From positions 7,023,971 through 7,087,970 of the forward strand of contig NC_133491.1 in the NCBI RefSeq assembly GCF_025370935.1: DNA of 64,000 nucleotides. Direction: 5' to 3'. How positions within the stretch are numbered: position 1 is the stretch's first letter; the number at the start of each line of letters is the position of its first letter. Below are positions 20,923 through 32,001 of the stretch, one piece after another. The notes below the pieces were generated by a model. The model saw only the letters and a program-made list of their open reading frames with translations, was not told the DNA's origin and ran no database searches. The position numbers and the translations under genes were made by a program. The stretch is from Choristoneura fumiferana. Its lineage: Eukaryota > Arthropoda > Insecta > Lepidoptera > Tortricidae.

Positions 20923-21803
20923 ACTGTATAACGGCCGTTCGTATATCAAAACCAGTTTCTGACGTAGGTATATAGGCATTAGAGCTGACGTAGTGTAGTA
21001 GAGCGTTAATACTCATGTTGATTGCGAACTAATTATTACCTATATTATATATTAGATTTGCACATAATCACAGAATATTATTGAAGCGCTTAAGGCGGAA
21101 ATGGCTTCCAATGATCTGTATACAAGCGGACAATGTCATCGCTCCCAGTTCGCTTTGTTATGACGCTTTTCTTCAAACTTGCTTAAAAAAATCACATTTG
21201 ATTTTATATGTGATCATCATGTTTGAAGATAAAAGCATAATAGGTACCTACTTTTAAAATTGAGTGAAGAGTACTTTATGAAGTGATGTTTGCTCTATTC
21301 GTCGATCCTTATTTTGATTGCTCTTACTCAAAGGTTGACTGGCAGAGATCCTTCAGGGATAAGTCCAACTTTTTGCATTTTTTTTTGTATACGATGAAGA
21401 GTATAGACAAACAAACAAAAGTGAAGTTACCAAAATTGGTGCGACCTAATTTGTGGTTGGCCCTTATACCTAGTGCCATCCACGAAGACGCGTGATTTTC
21501 TCAAAATTAGACATTAATGACATTGTAATAAGAACCACGACACGCGTCATTGTAAATGACTCTGCCTATATTTTATAAATTCAATCGAAAAGTCCGAATA
21601 ACTTTACTCGTATACAAATATTCTACGGTTGTTTACTTCTTGTGGAAAGCGACTCGAGTCTGCGTCTTCGTTTCTGCTAATTATTGGAAAACTTTAAAAT
21701 CGTGAGTCCCGCAGTAAAGTCCGCTATAGATAACACACACTGCGTTACGTGGCTAATACCTTACAGAGTCTAAGCTTCATACAGCATAAATACAGAACCG
21801 ACC
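20923..21803. other. Unannotated sequence
   Basis: No gene or definable repeat. A 21-bp segment around 21613-21633 is missing from copy 2 (near 34880). Confidence 0.4.
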
Positions 21804-22077
21804 AGAAGCCTTACATTGTCTAATATACTTGGAATCACAATCATTTTCATCACCGTTTCTTTCAACAATTTTGGAACTGCTAACATCATCTAGGAGGTTC
21901 ATCGCAGCCTTATCCAATAGAAATGCACAATGAACCTCCTTTAGCAGTTCTGTATTTTTCGAAATGTTAATAAGTCCGTTTGGACTATTGATGAACGCTT
22001 GGGACTATAAGACCTGAGTTTACGGCATTTCTTTCTGGGCACATGATATGAGAGCTCGTTAGACAATACGGCCTCAA
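21804..22077. mobile_element. GGCCGTATTGTCTAA-family MITE containing a foldback
   Basis: The left end is GCCTTACATTGTCTAATA and the right end TTAGACAATACGGCCTCAAG. The internal 'ggaatcacaatcattttcatcacc' is typical of the family. In the middle (21874-21950) GAACTGCTA and AGGAGGTTCA pair with TGAACCTCCT and TAGCAGTTC, giving a 77-bp foldback absent from the short members, perhaps a later insertion. The counterpart is 35054-35328. Confidence 0.7.
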
Positions 22078-22373
22078 GCTTTGGTCTGCTGATCGCAACG
22101 CACACGCTGCGGTATGCGGCTCAATGCAGCGTCACGCCGCAGCGTTTACTGTCTCTACGTAGAAGTGGTCAGTTGATTTTGCCGCAGAGCTAAAAGCAGA
22201 CGTGTCAACATGAATTTGAAATTTGTGCTTTGCTTGAAGGAGGAGGGAAGAAGAATTACTGCTTCTGAAAAAGACAAAGAACAGTCCGAGAAACATGTTT
22301 TTACAACGGAGAAGTGAACGTTGTTTCGAAACTTTAATAAAAAGGCAATTTTCTTTGACTATTGACTGTTATG

Positions 22374-22765
22374 TTTTTTAGGGTTCCGTAACCAAAGGGT
22401 GCCAACGGAACCCTATTACTGAGACTCTGCTGTGTGTCTTTCTGTTCCGTCCTCCGTCTGTCACAGGGCTCTATCTCAAGAGTCGTAATAGTTAGACGCT
22501 TGACATTTTCACAGATTACGTATTACAAAAAATACTAAAAACAGAATAAAATAAATATTTAAGGGGGGGCTCCCAAACAACAAACGTGATTGTTTTGCCG
22601 TTTTTTACTTGATATTAATAATGGCAACATGTAGACGCTTAAAATATTTACAGCATCTTTAGTTGAATAATTACTTTAAAAATAAGTAATTCCATAAAAA
22701 TAAAATAAATATTTAGGGGGGTCCCATACAACAAACTTGATTTTATTGGCGTTTTTCGCTAATGT
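22374..22765 (+). repeat. GGGTTCCGTAACC repeat (related subfamily)
   Basis: It starts TTTTTTAGGGTTCCGTAACC with CGGAACCCTATTACTGAGAC and has 'tcacagggctctatctcaag'. The segment containing 'aaaataaatatttaaggggg', 'ctcccaaacaacaaac' and 'gtgattgttttgccg' occurs twice in tandem, the second time from about 22700. The canonical 3' end is missing and the sequence runs into a LINE fragment. The counterpart is 35633-36011. Confidence 0.75.
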
Positions 22766-23135
22766 CTAATATTGTTGTTTCAAACTCTAAATTCTATGTT
22801 TATTCTTACACTGTCCAGGCCACTCGGTTATGGAACTCCCTACCGATAGACTTGAGGCGCGCAAAGTAATAGCCTATCTTTAAGTCTATGCTTAGAGAGC
22901 ACTATCTGTCATCTTGCGTATGAATGTTACAATTAGCTTGTTTATTATGTTGTTATGGTATCTATCTACCTATCGATCTGTTTATATTTGTTGTGTATGT
23001 GTTAGTTTTATGTATTCTTAATATTGCTCTAATCTACTGTAAATTGAAAATGTATTCCTAACTTTTTTGTCCATTGTAAAGGTTGCCTGGAAGAGATCGC
23101 TCTGAAGCGATAAGGCCGCCTATTGCTTACCTAAT
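22766..23135 (+). pseudogene. LINE ORF2 C-terminal remnant plus 3' tail
   Basis: The plus strand reads SNIVVSNSKFYVYSYTVQA then TRLWNSLPIDLRRAK and a stop (TAATAG). In copy 2 (36012-36385) the same point reads on as SLPIFKSML. 'RLWNSLP..LR' is a conserved motif near the C-terminus of several LINE polymerases. The 3' part, GTTGCCTGGAAGAGATCGC and GATAAGGCCGCCTATTGC, is the usual tail. Confidence 0.8.
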
Positions 23136-23365
23136 AAAAGCATGGGCAGGAGAAGACACTCGTGGCTGAAAATTTACGAGACCAACCACGTCCAAACTGT
23201 AGTACTGTAGTACCAAACTGTAGTACCACGTCCTTATTAAGAGCAGCGGCCTCCAAAATTAAAATCGCCATGATGTTGTCCAACCTCGGTTAGGAGAGGA
23301 ATGGGAAGAAGAAGAAGATTTCAATGCAGCATACACTTCGCGGCAATCGTAGCACACCGGTTGAA

Positions 23366-23497
23366 AGTTCTGCTTTAGACAATACGGCCTCAGAGGCGGT
23401 GGCTTTGATGAGCTTTTGCTATCATTTTAAAAACGCGTGACAGAAAGAAGTGGTAAACACGATTGTGATTTTGAAGGTGTTAGACAATAATGGCCCT
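23366..23497. mobile_element. Two right ends of GGCCGTATTGTCTAA-type MITEs
   Basis: TTTAGACAATACGGCCTCAG at about 23372 and TTAGACAATAATGGCC at about 23480 are both in the same (right-end) orientation, with 'gacagaaagaagtggtaaac' between them. This is two juxtaposed ends and not one complete element. The counterpart is about 36594-36716. Confidence 0.6.
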
Positions 23498-23499
23498 AC

Positions 23500-23695
23500 C
23501 ATAGAAATAGAAATAGAAATAGAATTTATTTATTGTCAAACTGTGTAAAAAAGCGCATAATATAATAGTTCAACAGTTACCCCAATGTGGGCGTACAATA
23601 TTTATATCCTACCATACATATTTTATCAGCTTATACAACCATTTTTTTTTCAATACTGTTGTCACTTCCTTCCGTCACATTCAAATTCTTTTAAG
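23500..23695 (-). mobile_element. Insertion present only in copy 1
   Basis: It begins on the plus strand with (ATAGAA)4 and 'tttatttattgtc', i.e. a LINE-like 3' tail in minus orientation, and continues to about 'ttttaagattttt'. Copy 2 has only about 12 different bases here (36716-36728). It looks like a presence/absence polymorphism between haplotypes. Confidence 0.6.
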
Positions 23696-23699
23696 ATTT

Positions 23700-25582
23700 T
23701 TGATGTTGAATCTGACCATGACTAAGGCCCCGGGTTAGAATATCAGATGAGAATTTTAAAAGTCCGCATAAACTTAACTCTAATTTCCTTCAAAAATCCT
23801 GGAGGTCTCGCAAATACTTTTTCTTAATGATCAGTGGGGTAACCCAGAAATTATTAATTTATGTTGGTACCTACCTAAATAAGCGACTTTTCTTTTTAAT
23901 ATTACTTGCAATGCTATTAAAATTATTTTATTTAATATATTATATTGTGTGCCAAAAACTGGCAGATTGTGTTGGTTCGTTTATAAAGATGCCTAAATAT
24001 CACAATTGTCTTATAATGTTGTTCCCACGGTCTATATAAAAAAAAAATTTGAACTGCCAATATTATAAATGCATTAATAGTTAATGAATAGAATGTGTGG
24101 TGCACTCACTCTCACATGGGTGCATGCGTGTGTGCTTACATGATACGTTTTACACCAAAATGGCTGGGCTCGTTTGGTTGAAATTTGGTGTGCAGATAGC
24201 TGGATTTCTAGAATAACACATAGGAAACTTTTATTCCAATGCTCCTAAAGCCTCAAATTTAAAATTGTTGTACGAAGCTCTGTCTCTTTTGAATAATATC
24301 AACTCATGTGTCCATCTCTTAGCGATAAAAAGTTTTACTATCCGTGAAGTAAAGAGTGCGTTTGTTATTTGAACAATAAAAGAGGAACGCTTTATGTATG
24401 AAAAATAAAACAAATACGTATTAGCTCCGCTGCGAGCAATGCTTGATTAACTGACTTTATATTTTCCTGTGGAGCTCGTCGTGTATGTTCTTATTATAAA
24501 CGAACGTCAAAAATGCAATATAAAGAAATATTACCCGAGCGAAGTTTAAACGGGAATGGAAAGTACCGTAAGCGCAGCAATACTAATCAATAATAAGTAT
24601 GTATTTCCATTTTCCAACTTCACTCACACACCATTGGATTTGTTTACAGATATATGTATGTGTGTGTAGACTGTTTACTACCCATATGTCTCTAAATTAA
24701 GTGGCCGTTAATCGACGTTTTGGTTTGAATTGTATAAAAAAAACTTTCGCTTGATTGATAAATTTGTTCGTTTTTTATCATTTACCACTCTGGCTAGTCT
24801 GGCTACGAAGATTTGGAAAAAGTAAGCCCTTGAAATTAAATCCAATTACTTCGACATTGTTTAATTTGTCTATTTATGATCCAAGTCAAAAAAAACTTTG
24901 ATTTTCCTTACGGAGGTACCTACGTTAAAACTATTCTACCTATTGGAATAGTTATTACTTATAGTTGGTATTGCGAACAAAAAGTAAGTGCCAGTGGCGA
25001 GAAGTGTACATTTTCGTCAGGAAATTTGCAGAGTGAGACAAGCGCGATTTACATACTTACCTACCTAACTCAGATGAAAAACCTCGACGTTAGTATATGA
25101 GCATCAGCTTTGCCATACTTATCGTCACCTTAGTCATGTATCAAATTCAGGCAATCCGGTGAGAATTCATTGTTAGTGGACCCCATTTGGTAAGTACCAT
25201 TGCAAGTGTCATGTTCAATTCCTTTTATAACAACTACTTTACTCCAATCATAATCGCCATTTCGCATTAAAATTTCCACTACAGCATTTTCCAATACTTA
25301 GCCTATATAATGGCAACACCGTCGTATTAGTTATATTGCAAGGCATTACCGCTTTAGCTGGGCTGTAAAAAGAAACTAAAAGAAAGGGATGCCATTATGT
25401 TACAAGTATAATCGGGCAGTAGCTCTCCCATACAAAACTTTTGATGGTCGTTTATTTGCCTCCGAGTCTAGTGGAATATAAAAAAAAACGCAAGTGTGTC
25501 GGATTTGCTTACTGAGGTTTTAGAATTGTATTGTAACATCAACTTTTATCTTTCTTCTTTTATTTCTTTACAAATTTTGTAG
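23700..25582. other. Unannotated sequence
   Basis: AT-rich with no supportable gene. The region 24100-24330 has 'ggctgggctcgtttggttg' and 'aaatttggtgtgcagatag' of dispersed-repeat type. The open frame at 24876-25100 is kept in copy 2 (37919-38164) apart from short indels, but such near-identity reflects the duplication and is not evidence of coding. Confidence 0.4.
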
Positions 25583-25584
25583 TA

Positions 25585-25721
25585 CAGTCAAGGAATTTAA
25601 TTCATGGACACATGGAACCTTTTCAAAGGAAAAGTCATTATGGCTTTCCTTCTTAATGCGATGTCACTATGAGTTTACTGTGAAATGGTTCCATGTGGCC
25701 ATGAATTAAACTCCATGACCG
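25585..25721. mobile_element. CAGTCAAGGA-subfamily MITE, complete
   Basis: TA flanks both ends (25583-25584 and 25722-25723). The arms of about 35 bp run from CAGTCAAGGAATTTAATTC at the left to GAATTAAACTCCATGACCG at the right, with CATGGAACC/GGTTCCATG at their inner limits. The counterpart is 38657-38796. It shares its first nine bases with the CAGTCAAGGGC subfamily. Confidence 0.85.
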
Positions 25722-25796
25722 TACCATGATTTTTTTTAGTTTAGTTATGGTGTTTCAGCGACAAAAATATTCTATTTCGCAATTATTAAAAATAAC

Positions 25797-25860
25797 ATGA
25801 TTTTTCGTAAAGGCTACGGAACTCTATCCGGGCTTGTCCGACTCGCTCTTGGCAGGTTTT
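25797..25860 (+). repeat. GGGTTCCG-family 3' end only
   Basis: TTTTTCGTAAAGGCTACGGA, then GGGCTTGTCCGACTCGCTCT and TGGCAGG. The terminal hairpin has one arm of each subtype. The counterpart is 38876-38940. Confidence 0.7.
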
Positions 25861-26587
25861 TAAAAGTAGTGACGAAATAACTAGTAACGTCCCAGCGTGC
25901 GCAACCAAAACTTTTTCGTTTTTAAAAATTTATTAGTTTGTATAGTAAGCGGCTATTTGAAATAAGTATACCTAAGTAAAAGCTAGAAGCCTGATTCTGA
26001 CGGTATTGTAATGCCGCAAGTCAGATGAGAAGTGAACTCAAGGCGGGAAAAAGCATTTTCTAGCTACAGTGTAACTTTCTTTAGGAGTGTTTTTTTTTTT
26101 TACTATTTTCTTGAATAGCCGCGGACCTGAATAAATTTACCTTTATGCTTTTTAAGCTATCGTAGGTTCCTGGCTACTGATTATATAATAGTTAATACGT
26201 ATCAGATTCTAGAAAATTATTGCAGAAAAGGATAGTAGGTACGGCAGTTTGTCTCGCAGTTGAATTGGCGCGCACACTCCCTTGTCCGTATTACATTTTT
26301 GCACACGTAAGTACCTTGATTATTTTGCTATTAGAACTATTTTAATGACACTGACACTGGGTACATGAAATTCTTGAAAACCAAAATGGCGGATTTTTGG
26401 CGCCAAATAGTGTCTTGAATTTTTTTTATTCAAATCTATCGAGTACATAGGGTATCAAGATGAAGGGATTCAAAAGAGATTTCAAAAATGTATATAATCA
26501 TGTGTTTATTTATTTTATTTAAAAAAAAATTAGTGGTAATGAAAATTCATGGTAAAAATAACACGTGCAAGCAATAATCCCCGTAAC
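25861..26587. other. Unannotated sequence up to the gap
   Basis: No gene seen; it continues in copy 2 as 38941-39672. Confidence 0.4.
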
Positions 26588-26687
26588 NNNNNNNNNNNNN
26601 NNNNNNNNNNNNNNNNNNNNNNNNNNNNNNNNNNNNNNNNNNNNNNNNNNNNNNNNNNNNNNNNNNNNNNNNNNNNNNNNNNNNNNN
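26588..26687. other. Assembly gap, exactly 100 N
   Basis: A gap of exactly 100 Ns is the usual placeholder for unknown size. The sequences on either side are the end of copy 1 and the start of copy 2 of the same 13-kb block, so the real gap size is probably negative. Confidence 0.97.
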
Positions 26688-27275
26688 CATCGACTTCTGT
26701 ATGGATAAATTCGTCATCATTAATTCCCCATCCCTGAGCTCTGCATTTAACTCGCGCGCTATCTGTACAGTCAACAAAAAGTACACTCGCCAAAAAAGCT
26801 TGTTTATGATATTTAACAAAACTTATACATTATTATACAAACATTATTATTTTTCTGTTTTGCTTCACGTAAAGCTGTTAAGAAAAAAAATATGCTCCAT
26901 GCTGGTTTAGAATTGGATTGGAATTGAAAATAACCCAGGTGTGTCTACGTTAGACTTTTTTTAAATAATTGAATATCGCAGCAACTTATCACTGTTATTT
27001 TAAGAATATAAACTTCACTATCTGCGTTTTGATATTCGTTTCATAATGTAGGTATTGTAGCAGAACAAGTCTCATATTGCAATTCTTGGACCGGTTGCAC
27101 GCGCTCATACATATGTATGGGGAGGGTACGCGCGTGCCCATATGAAACTATTTACTTTGTTGTAATGATAATATTATTGGAATTATATTATTTTGCTCAA
27201 ATTAATTGTAAGAAGTGCAAAATCACTTTATGAAAAAACATACGAGTATCTACAAATAATGTATACCTCCATCAT

Positions 27276-27519
27276 CTTTAAACTGCAAATTTTCATTAAA
27301 ATCGAGCGCCCCCCCCCCCTCTAAAATCTAAGCCGGTGGGTGGAAATTTTTTATCACACTTTCAAGGAAACTATAAATAGCAGCCTAAGGTATAAAATAG
27401 ACCTAAACTTGGAATATTCCGTACAAAATACGAAATCCTTAGAAAAGAATTACTTTTTTTTTTCGTAATGGCTACGGAACCCTATTTCGGGCGTGTCCGA
27501 CACGCTCTTGGCCGGTTTT
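27276..27519 (+). repeat. GGGTTCCG-family 3' part (copy 2)
   Basis: Counterpart of 14104-14346, with a longer C-run and the intact 3' hairpin GTGTCCGACAC. Confidence 0.8.
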
Positions 27520-28162
27520 ACTTAAATTTTACAAAGCGAAGTAGTTCCTAAAGCCCAAATTTTATTTTAGTTTGTTCGTTAATTCCGTTATAAATAATTT
27601 TAATTATTTTAATTTAATTAATTCTAAATTCTAAATACTATACCTAAGTATAATTATTTTTGAGAACACCCGAAACGTTATAAAAGAAATCAGTAAGTCA
27701 TTAATAAAGACAAGAAGTTCTATAAAAACCAACGGTGCAAAATATCTACTCAATTTTCAAGTCCGCTAGGAACAAGTCAACTGAGAAAATCAGTGTCTCC
27801 ATGAAAATTTAATATGACTAGGCGAGCGAGAATTTCGCATAAGTACATGCATACGATATTGTTTGTAGAATACATTGTATAAAGGCGGCGTCGACCGTCT
27901 CAACGGGGGTTGTAACCTAAATGTTTTTTTTAGAAATATAATGAATGCGTCGTATAGAAAAAATAGAGTTAAGTTTTTCTTAGAATTTTAATTTTAGTAC
28001 AAACTTGTTTTCTGACTGATTTTTTGTTGACCTGCATTATCATTAGACCCCGATATCGGAGGTGCAATTTGGTAGCTTGACAGTCTTAGGGATGGGTAAA
28101 AAATATTTAAAATACTAACTAAATGTCGATACTTAATTTACTTTGGCGACAATGACAGTCTA

Positions 28163-28845
28163 ACAGCCTTATTCATAAAAAGTTAGAGCCTCCTTGAAGG
28201 CTCCTTGAAGGCCCGATGCTAAAAACATGATTCATAAACGTCTGTTAGCGCTAATCAGTCGATCAAGGCTCTGCTAAAGTTAGCGGACCGTAGACCCTCC
28301 TTTATCTCCCTGCTAAGTCACAAAATGGCCGCCACAAGTTTGAACAGCTGACTTTGACAAGAGCAAAAAACCATACCGAAGATATTTTAGTGAAGGTGTG
28401 AAGTTACGCAAAGATTAAAAAAAACCAGGAAAAAATATTTTCAGGAATTTGTATTTAAAAATCCTCTAAATTAGCAGCAATAAATTAACAATAAGTATGA
28501 AAAAAATAAGGATGATTAACATAATTATGGCTTTTTGCACAACATAAACATGCGGATCGGAAATGGCGGGAAAACAAACATCTCGCTTTATTTTTTTTCC
28601 TGGTAATTTGCTGTCACTGCTGTCAATTTATTTTTTTAATTATCGATTAGGCCATTTTTTGTCTTTGATTTGTCAAGGTGGCCAACATAACGCGTCTAAT
28701 CCGTCTATCAGCAGCTCAACAACTAGCAGACTGCTAGCAAGCGTTTATGAATCATACTTCTTGACAACCGTCTAACAAGCTAATCAGTCTGCTAAGTAAC
28801 AGACCGATCAAACCTCAATTAAGGATTTTTTATGAATAAGGCTGT
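28163..28845. mobile_element. ACAGCCTTATTCATAAA MITE (copy 2)
   Basis: Counterpart of 14993-15679 with both inverted termini intact; it differs by small indels in A-runs. Confidence 0.8.
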
Positions 28846-28976
28846 GACTTTAATTAAACATGTTTATTTTTTAAAACAATACTGATAAGATAATGAATAT
28901 GTACATATAAACATTTAGAATGTTTATACTTAAAGAACTTTAATTAAACACAATATATATCTTAGCTCTCTTAATT

Positions 28977-29216
28977 GTTCAACCCCCCTGACGCATAAAG
29001 AGGGGTGTTATAAGTTTGACTGCTGTGTGTGCCTGTCTGTCTGTGGCACCGTACCTCCTAAACGGGTGGACCGATTTGAATGCGTTTTTTTATTTCAAAT
29101 CAGGTTTTCTAGCGATGGTTCTTAGACATGTTTCATCAAAATCGCTTCAGCCGTTTTTGAGATATTGAACTTTGAAGTGATAAAGTCGGGAGTTTTCCAA
29201 CTTTTTGTTGGTTTGG
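28977..29216 (+). repeat. AACCCCCGACGC-type repeat (copy 2)
   Basis: Counterpart of 15812-16070 with about 18 bp less in the GTCTGT-rich tract. Confidence 0.75.
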
Positions 29217-29945
29217 TTATTAGAAATATGTCTCGTAATATATTATAAATATAAATATTAATAATAAATTGAGAAATATATTACGATTTTTTTTATTAAT
29301 ACGTCTCGTAAATACGAGTATGATTACAAAAAAAAACATTGTAATAGATAATACATATTTCTAAAAATGTATTAGAGTTAAGATATATCGGGTTTAATTA
29401 AAGTGTTTTTTATTTATAAATATTAAAAATGTTTATACATTGTATATGTATTCATTTTGTAATTAATTACACACCCTATATAGGTACATCCCACTGCTGG
29501 GCACAGGCCTCCTCTCAGTATGACACATATATACCTACTTATACATAAACTTTCGCATTCATTACGTGTAATGTCATAATGTTATTTATTATTCGACTAA
29601 TATTTAGTGGGTGAAAATAACTTTACCTACTATCATAGGCGGCAATTGCGTGATCCGGTAATTCGGAATAAGCATTAATACCGTACATCCGGATCGCCCG
29701 GTGTCCGGATATCGAGGCATTTGTCTGCGGCCTGCTTTATTCATGACACCGATTAAATGGGCTTAAAGCATGCTTTACACTGCATTAGTTACGTTTCGCT
29801 TGTAACGCTGGTTCACACCACATTACGACAATCCCTGGACCATATAACACTTGGTTTGCGAGGGTAAGGATTGTTTGATGAAAATTATGGCCTAATACAA
29901 TGATGATTTTTCTAGCTTTTAACCACCGCATCTTTCTTCCATTAT

Positions 29946-30060
29946 CTTTCGCGGCCGCCTATTGCTTACCTTGTAATTTTCTCTCAGTGTGCCTGTTTTC
30001 TGTATTGCTTACTATTTGTGGTATTATTGTATTGTATTTTATATTTACATGATGATCTTC
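29946..30060 (+). mobile_element. LINE 3' tail (copy 2)
   Basis: Counterpart of 16742-16860, with GGCCGCCTATTGCTTACC and the 'attattgtattgtatt' tail. Confidence 0.65.
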
Positions 30061-30768
30061 ATTTGTTTGGCATGGGTAATATGTCTCTAGTTCAGACAAA
30101 GCTTTTAAGAACTTGTTATTATGGCCAACCAATTTTAGAAATTTCACTTCCCGATATGTGTAAGTATTATTTTTGCAATGATAAAAAAAACTCAACCTCG
30201 GTCCGGGTTCGAAACTTCGACTTCGGACTTCGAAGAAGAGTCCCGGCACCAACTCGAGCGTCGGCATACGCGGATAACGCGATCATAATGTCTAAAGGAA
30301 AAGTCATTACGATTTGATGTCACTGTGACGTTTACTGTGAAATGGGTCCATTGTGACTCATGAATTAAAATCCTTGACCGTACCTATCGTTTTGACGCAG
30401 AATTTTTCACACCAAGTATCTACCTATTTGAACAAGTACCTACCGAACCATCCTTTTAAAGTGTCCCAACACATTTCGAGTGCCAAGTGAGTTCGCGTAA
30501 TGTGCCCCGCCTTTATACAATTTGACGGACGCATCGCCGGTTCCAGTGTAACCCATAAATTAATGTATAATCACTCCACCGTGGTTTTTCCAAACAGAAT
30601 GCAAATGAGAGCTGATCCTGCCCCTAATTTCTCCATTATCCGCTCTGCTTTTAGTGAACTGGATCTCGATAGTTCATAGCGATATAAACGGCGTTGGGAT
30701 TTGCAAAATCTAGATGGTTGAATGTTTTCAATAAAGTACTCTACTTAACTTCGATCAGTTTGTGTAGC

Positions 30769-30770
<2 letters not shown>

Positions 30771-30834
<64 letters not shown>
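30771..30834. repeat. GT microsatellite (copy 2)
   Basis: An uninterrupted GT tract of about 64 bp. Copy 1 at 17555-17617 has an interruption, an allele-like difference. Confidence 0.95.
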
Positions 30835-30835
<1 letters not shown>

Positions 30836-31840
30836 GCATTTCGAGTTTTTCACTTCAACTACAGAAGGATAGCTATCTGAACTTTGTTCGAACGAACGTT
30901 TTGTTCGGACAGCTCTAAAATAGACCGTTTTCAATAGCATAATACGGGCAATAACGTAACGCAACGCAGGTTTCAAATAAAATGAAAAACCAGAGAGGAA
31001 ATAACCCGTCATCAATTTCTTCCTAATTGAACGGCTAGAGGCAGGGCACGCTTAATTTCCTGCAATAGGAGAAATAAAAATAGAAAAGTATGGAGCTTTT
31101 ATATGTTTTTGATAACTGGGCCGGTAGGAAATGGGTCATTTTCAGAGTATCTTTGAAAAGTGCTGTGTAAATCGATACTGATTCATATTGATCGATTTTT
31201 ATTTAACTTTTACTTTTTTACAGGTTTTAATTAACTTGCCCAGGCACCGGAGACTAACTATAAAAATCTAAGAATAGTCTTGGGTTTCTTGGTCTTTTTT
31301 AAGCAAATTAATGTCGGAAAATATTAATCGGGAATAATTTGCTCTCTGTCGAAACCGAAACTTTGCGGTAAGCAAGAAAAGTAAATACAGTAAATGGGTA
31401 GTTCTACGAGCATTCAACCGCTATCAGTTTACTGTCGCATTTATTGAAGACATGGGAGTCCGTAAGCAAGAAATGTTAATGAATTGTAATTGTACCGCAT
31501 GCACATCATATCGTTTTATAAAATCCTCCCATGGTGGATTCTCCTCCCTGACTCATTTCTTCAGTATAAGCTAGGGATGTCGGAAATGCTATAAAGAATC
31601 GATATTTGCAAAATTATCGATATCGATATTTTTATTAAAAAAATCAATATATCGATATATCGGTATAATTTGACAGAGAATATTCGTGCTCTAAAAAATT
31701 CTACTCTAGGACATTTCTATGATAGTATAGAAAAACTTATAAATGTTGATTAGTCTGAAAAAGATATAGATTTTTTTACCTTTTCGATACCTAGAATTTT
31801 ATATCGATACATCGATATATCGAAATAAAAATATCGATAC

Positions 31841-32001
31841 GGGGACATCCATAAAGTATGTCACACTAGCTTTGACCCTTTTAGAACCCCCCCCCCCCCT
31901 TGTCACACGTATCGCTATGGAATTTGCAACTATTTTGTTCCTGTGTCACAAACCGCTTGACCCCTCCGCCCTTAATGTGTGACGTACTTTATGGATGACC
32001 C
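31841..32001. mobile_element. GGACATCCATAAAGTA MITE (copy 2)
   Basis: Counterpart of 18610-18770 inside the same ATCGATA-rich block; the C-run is longer. Confidence 0.8.

Larger units (their letters stand above)
13528..26587. repeat. 13-kb duplicated block, copy 1 (left contig end)
   Basis: This whole interval is repeated in the same order and orientation at 26688-39672. Every repeat landmark inside it (for example the MITE at 14993-15679, the GT microsatellite, the ATCGATA block and the MITE at 25585-25721) reappears at a roughly constant offset of about 13.1-13.2 kb. It ends exactly at the 100-N gap. No host gene was found inside. See copy 2 and the findings for the interpretation as overlapping contig ends. 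Confidence 0.95.

Noticed and set aside
26530..26819. Open frames spanning the N-run
   Set aside because: They are translations across undetermined bases.
30694..31015. Open frames through the GT microsatellite
   Set aside because: Poly Val-Cys and poly His-Thr are translations of a dinucleotide repeat.
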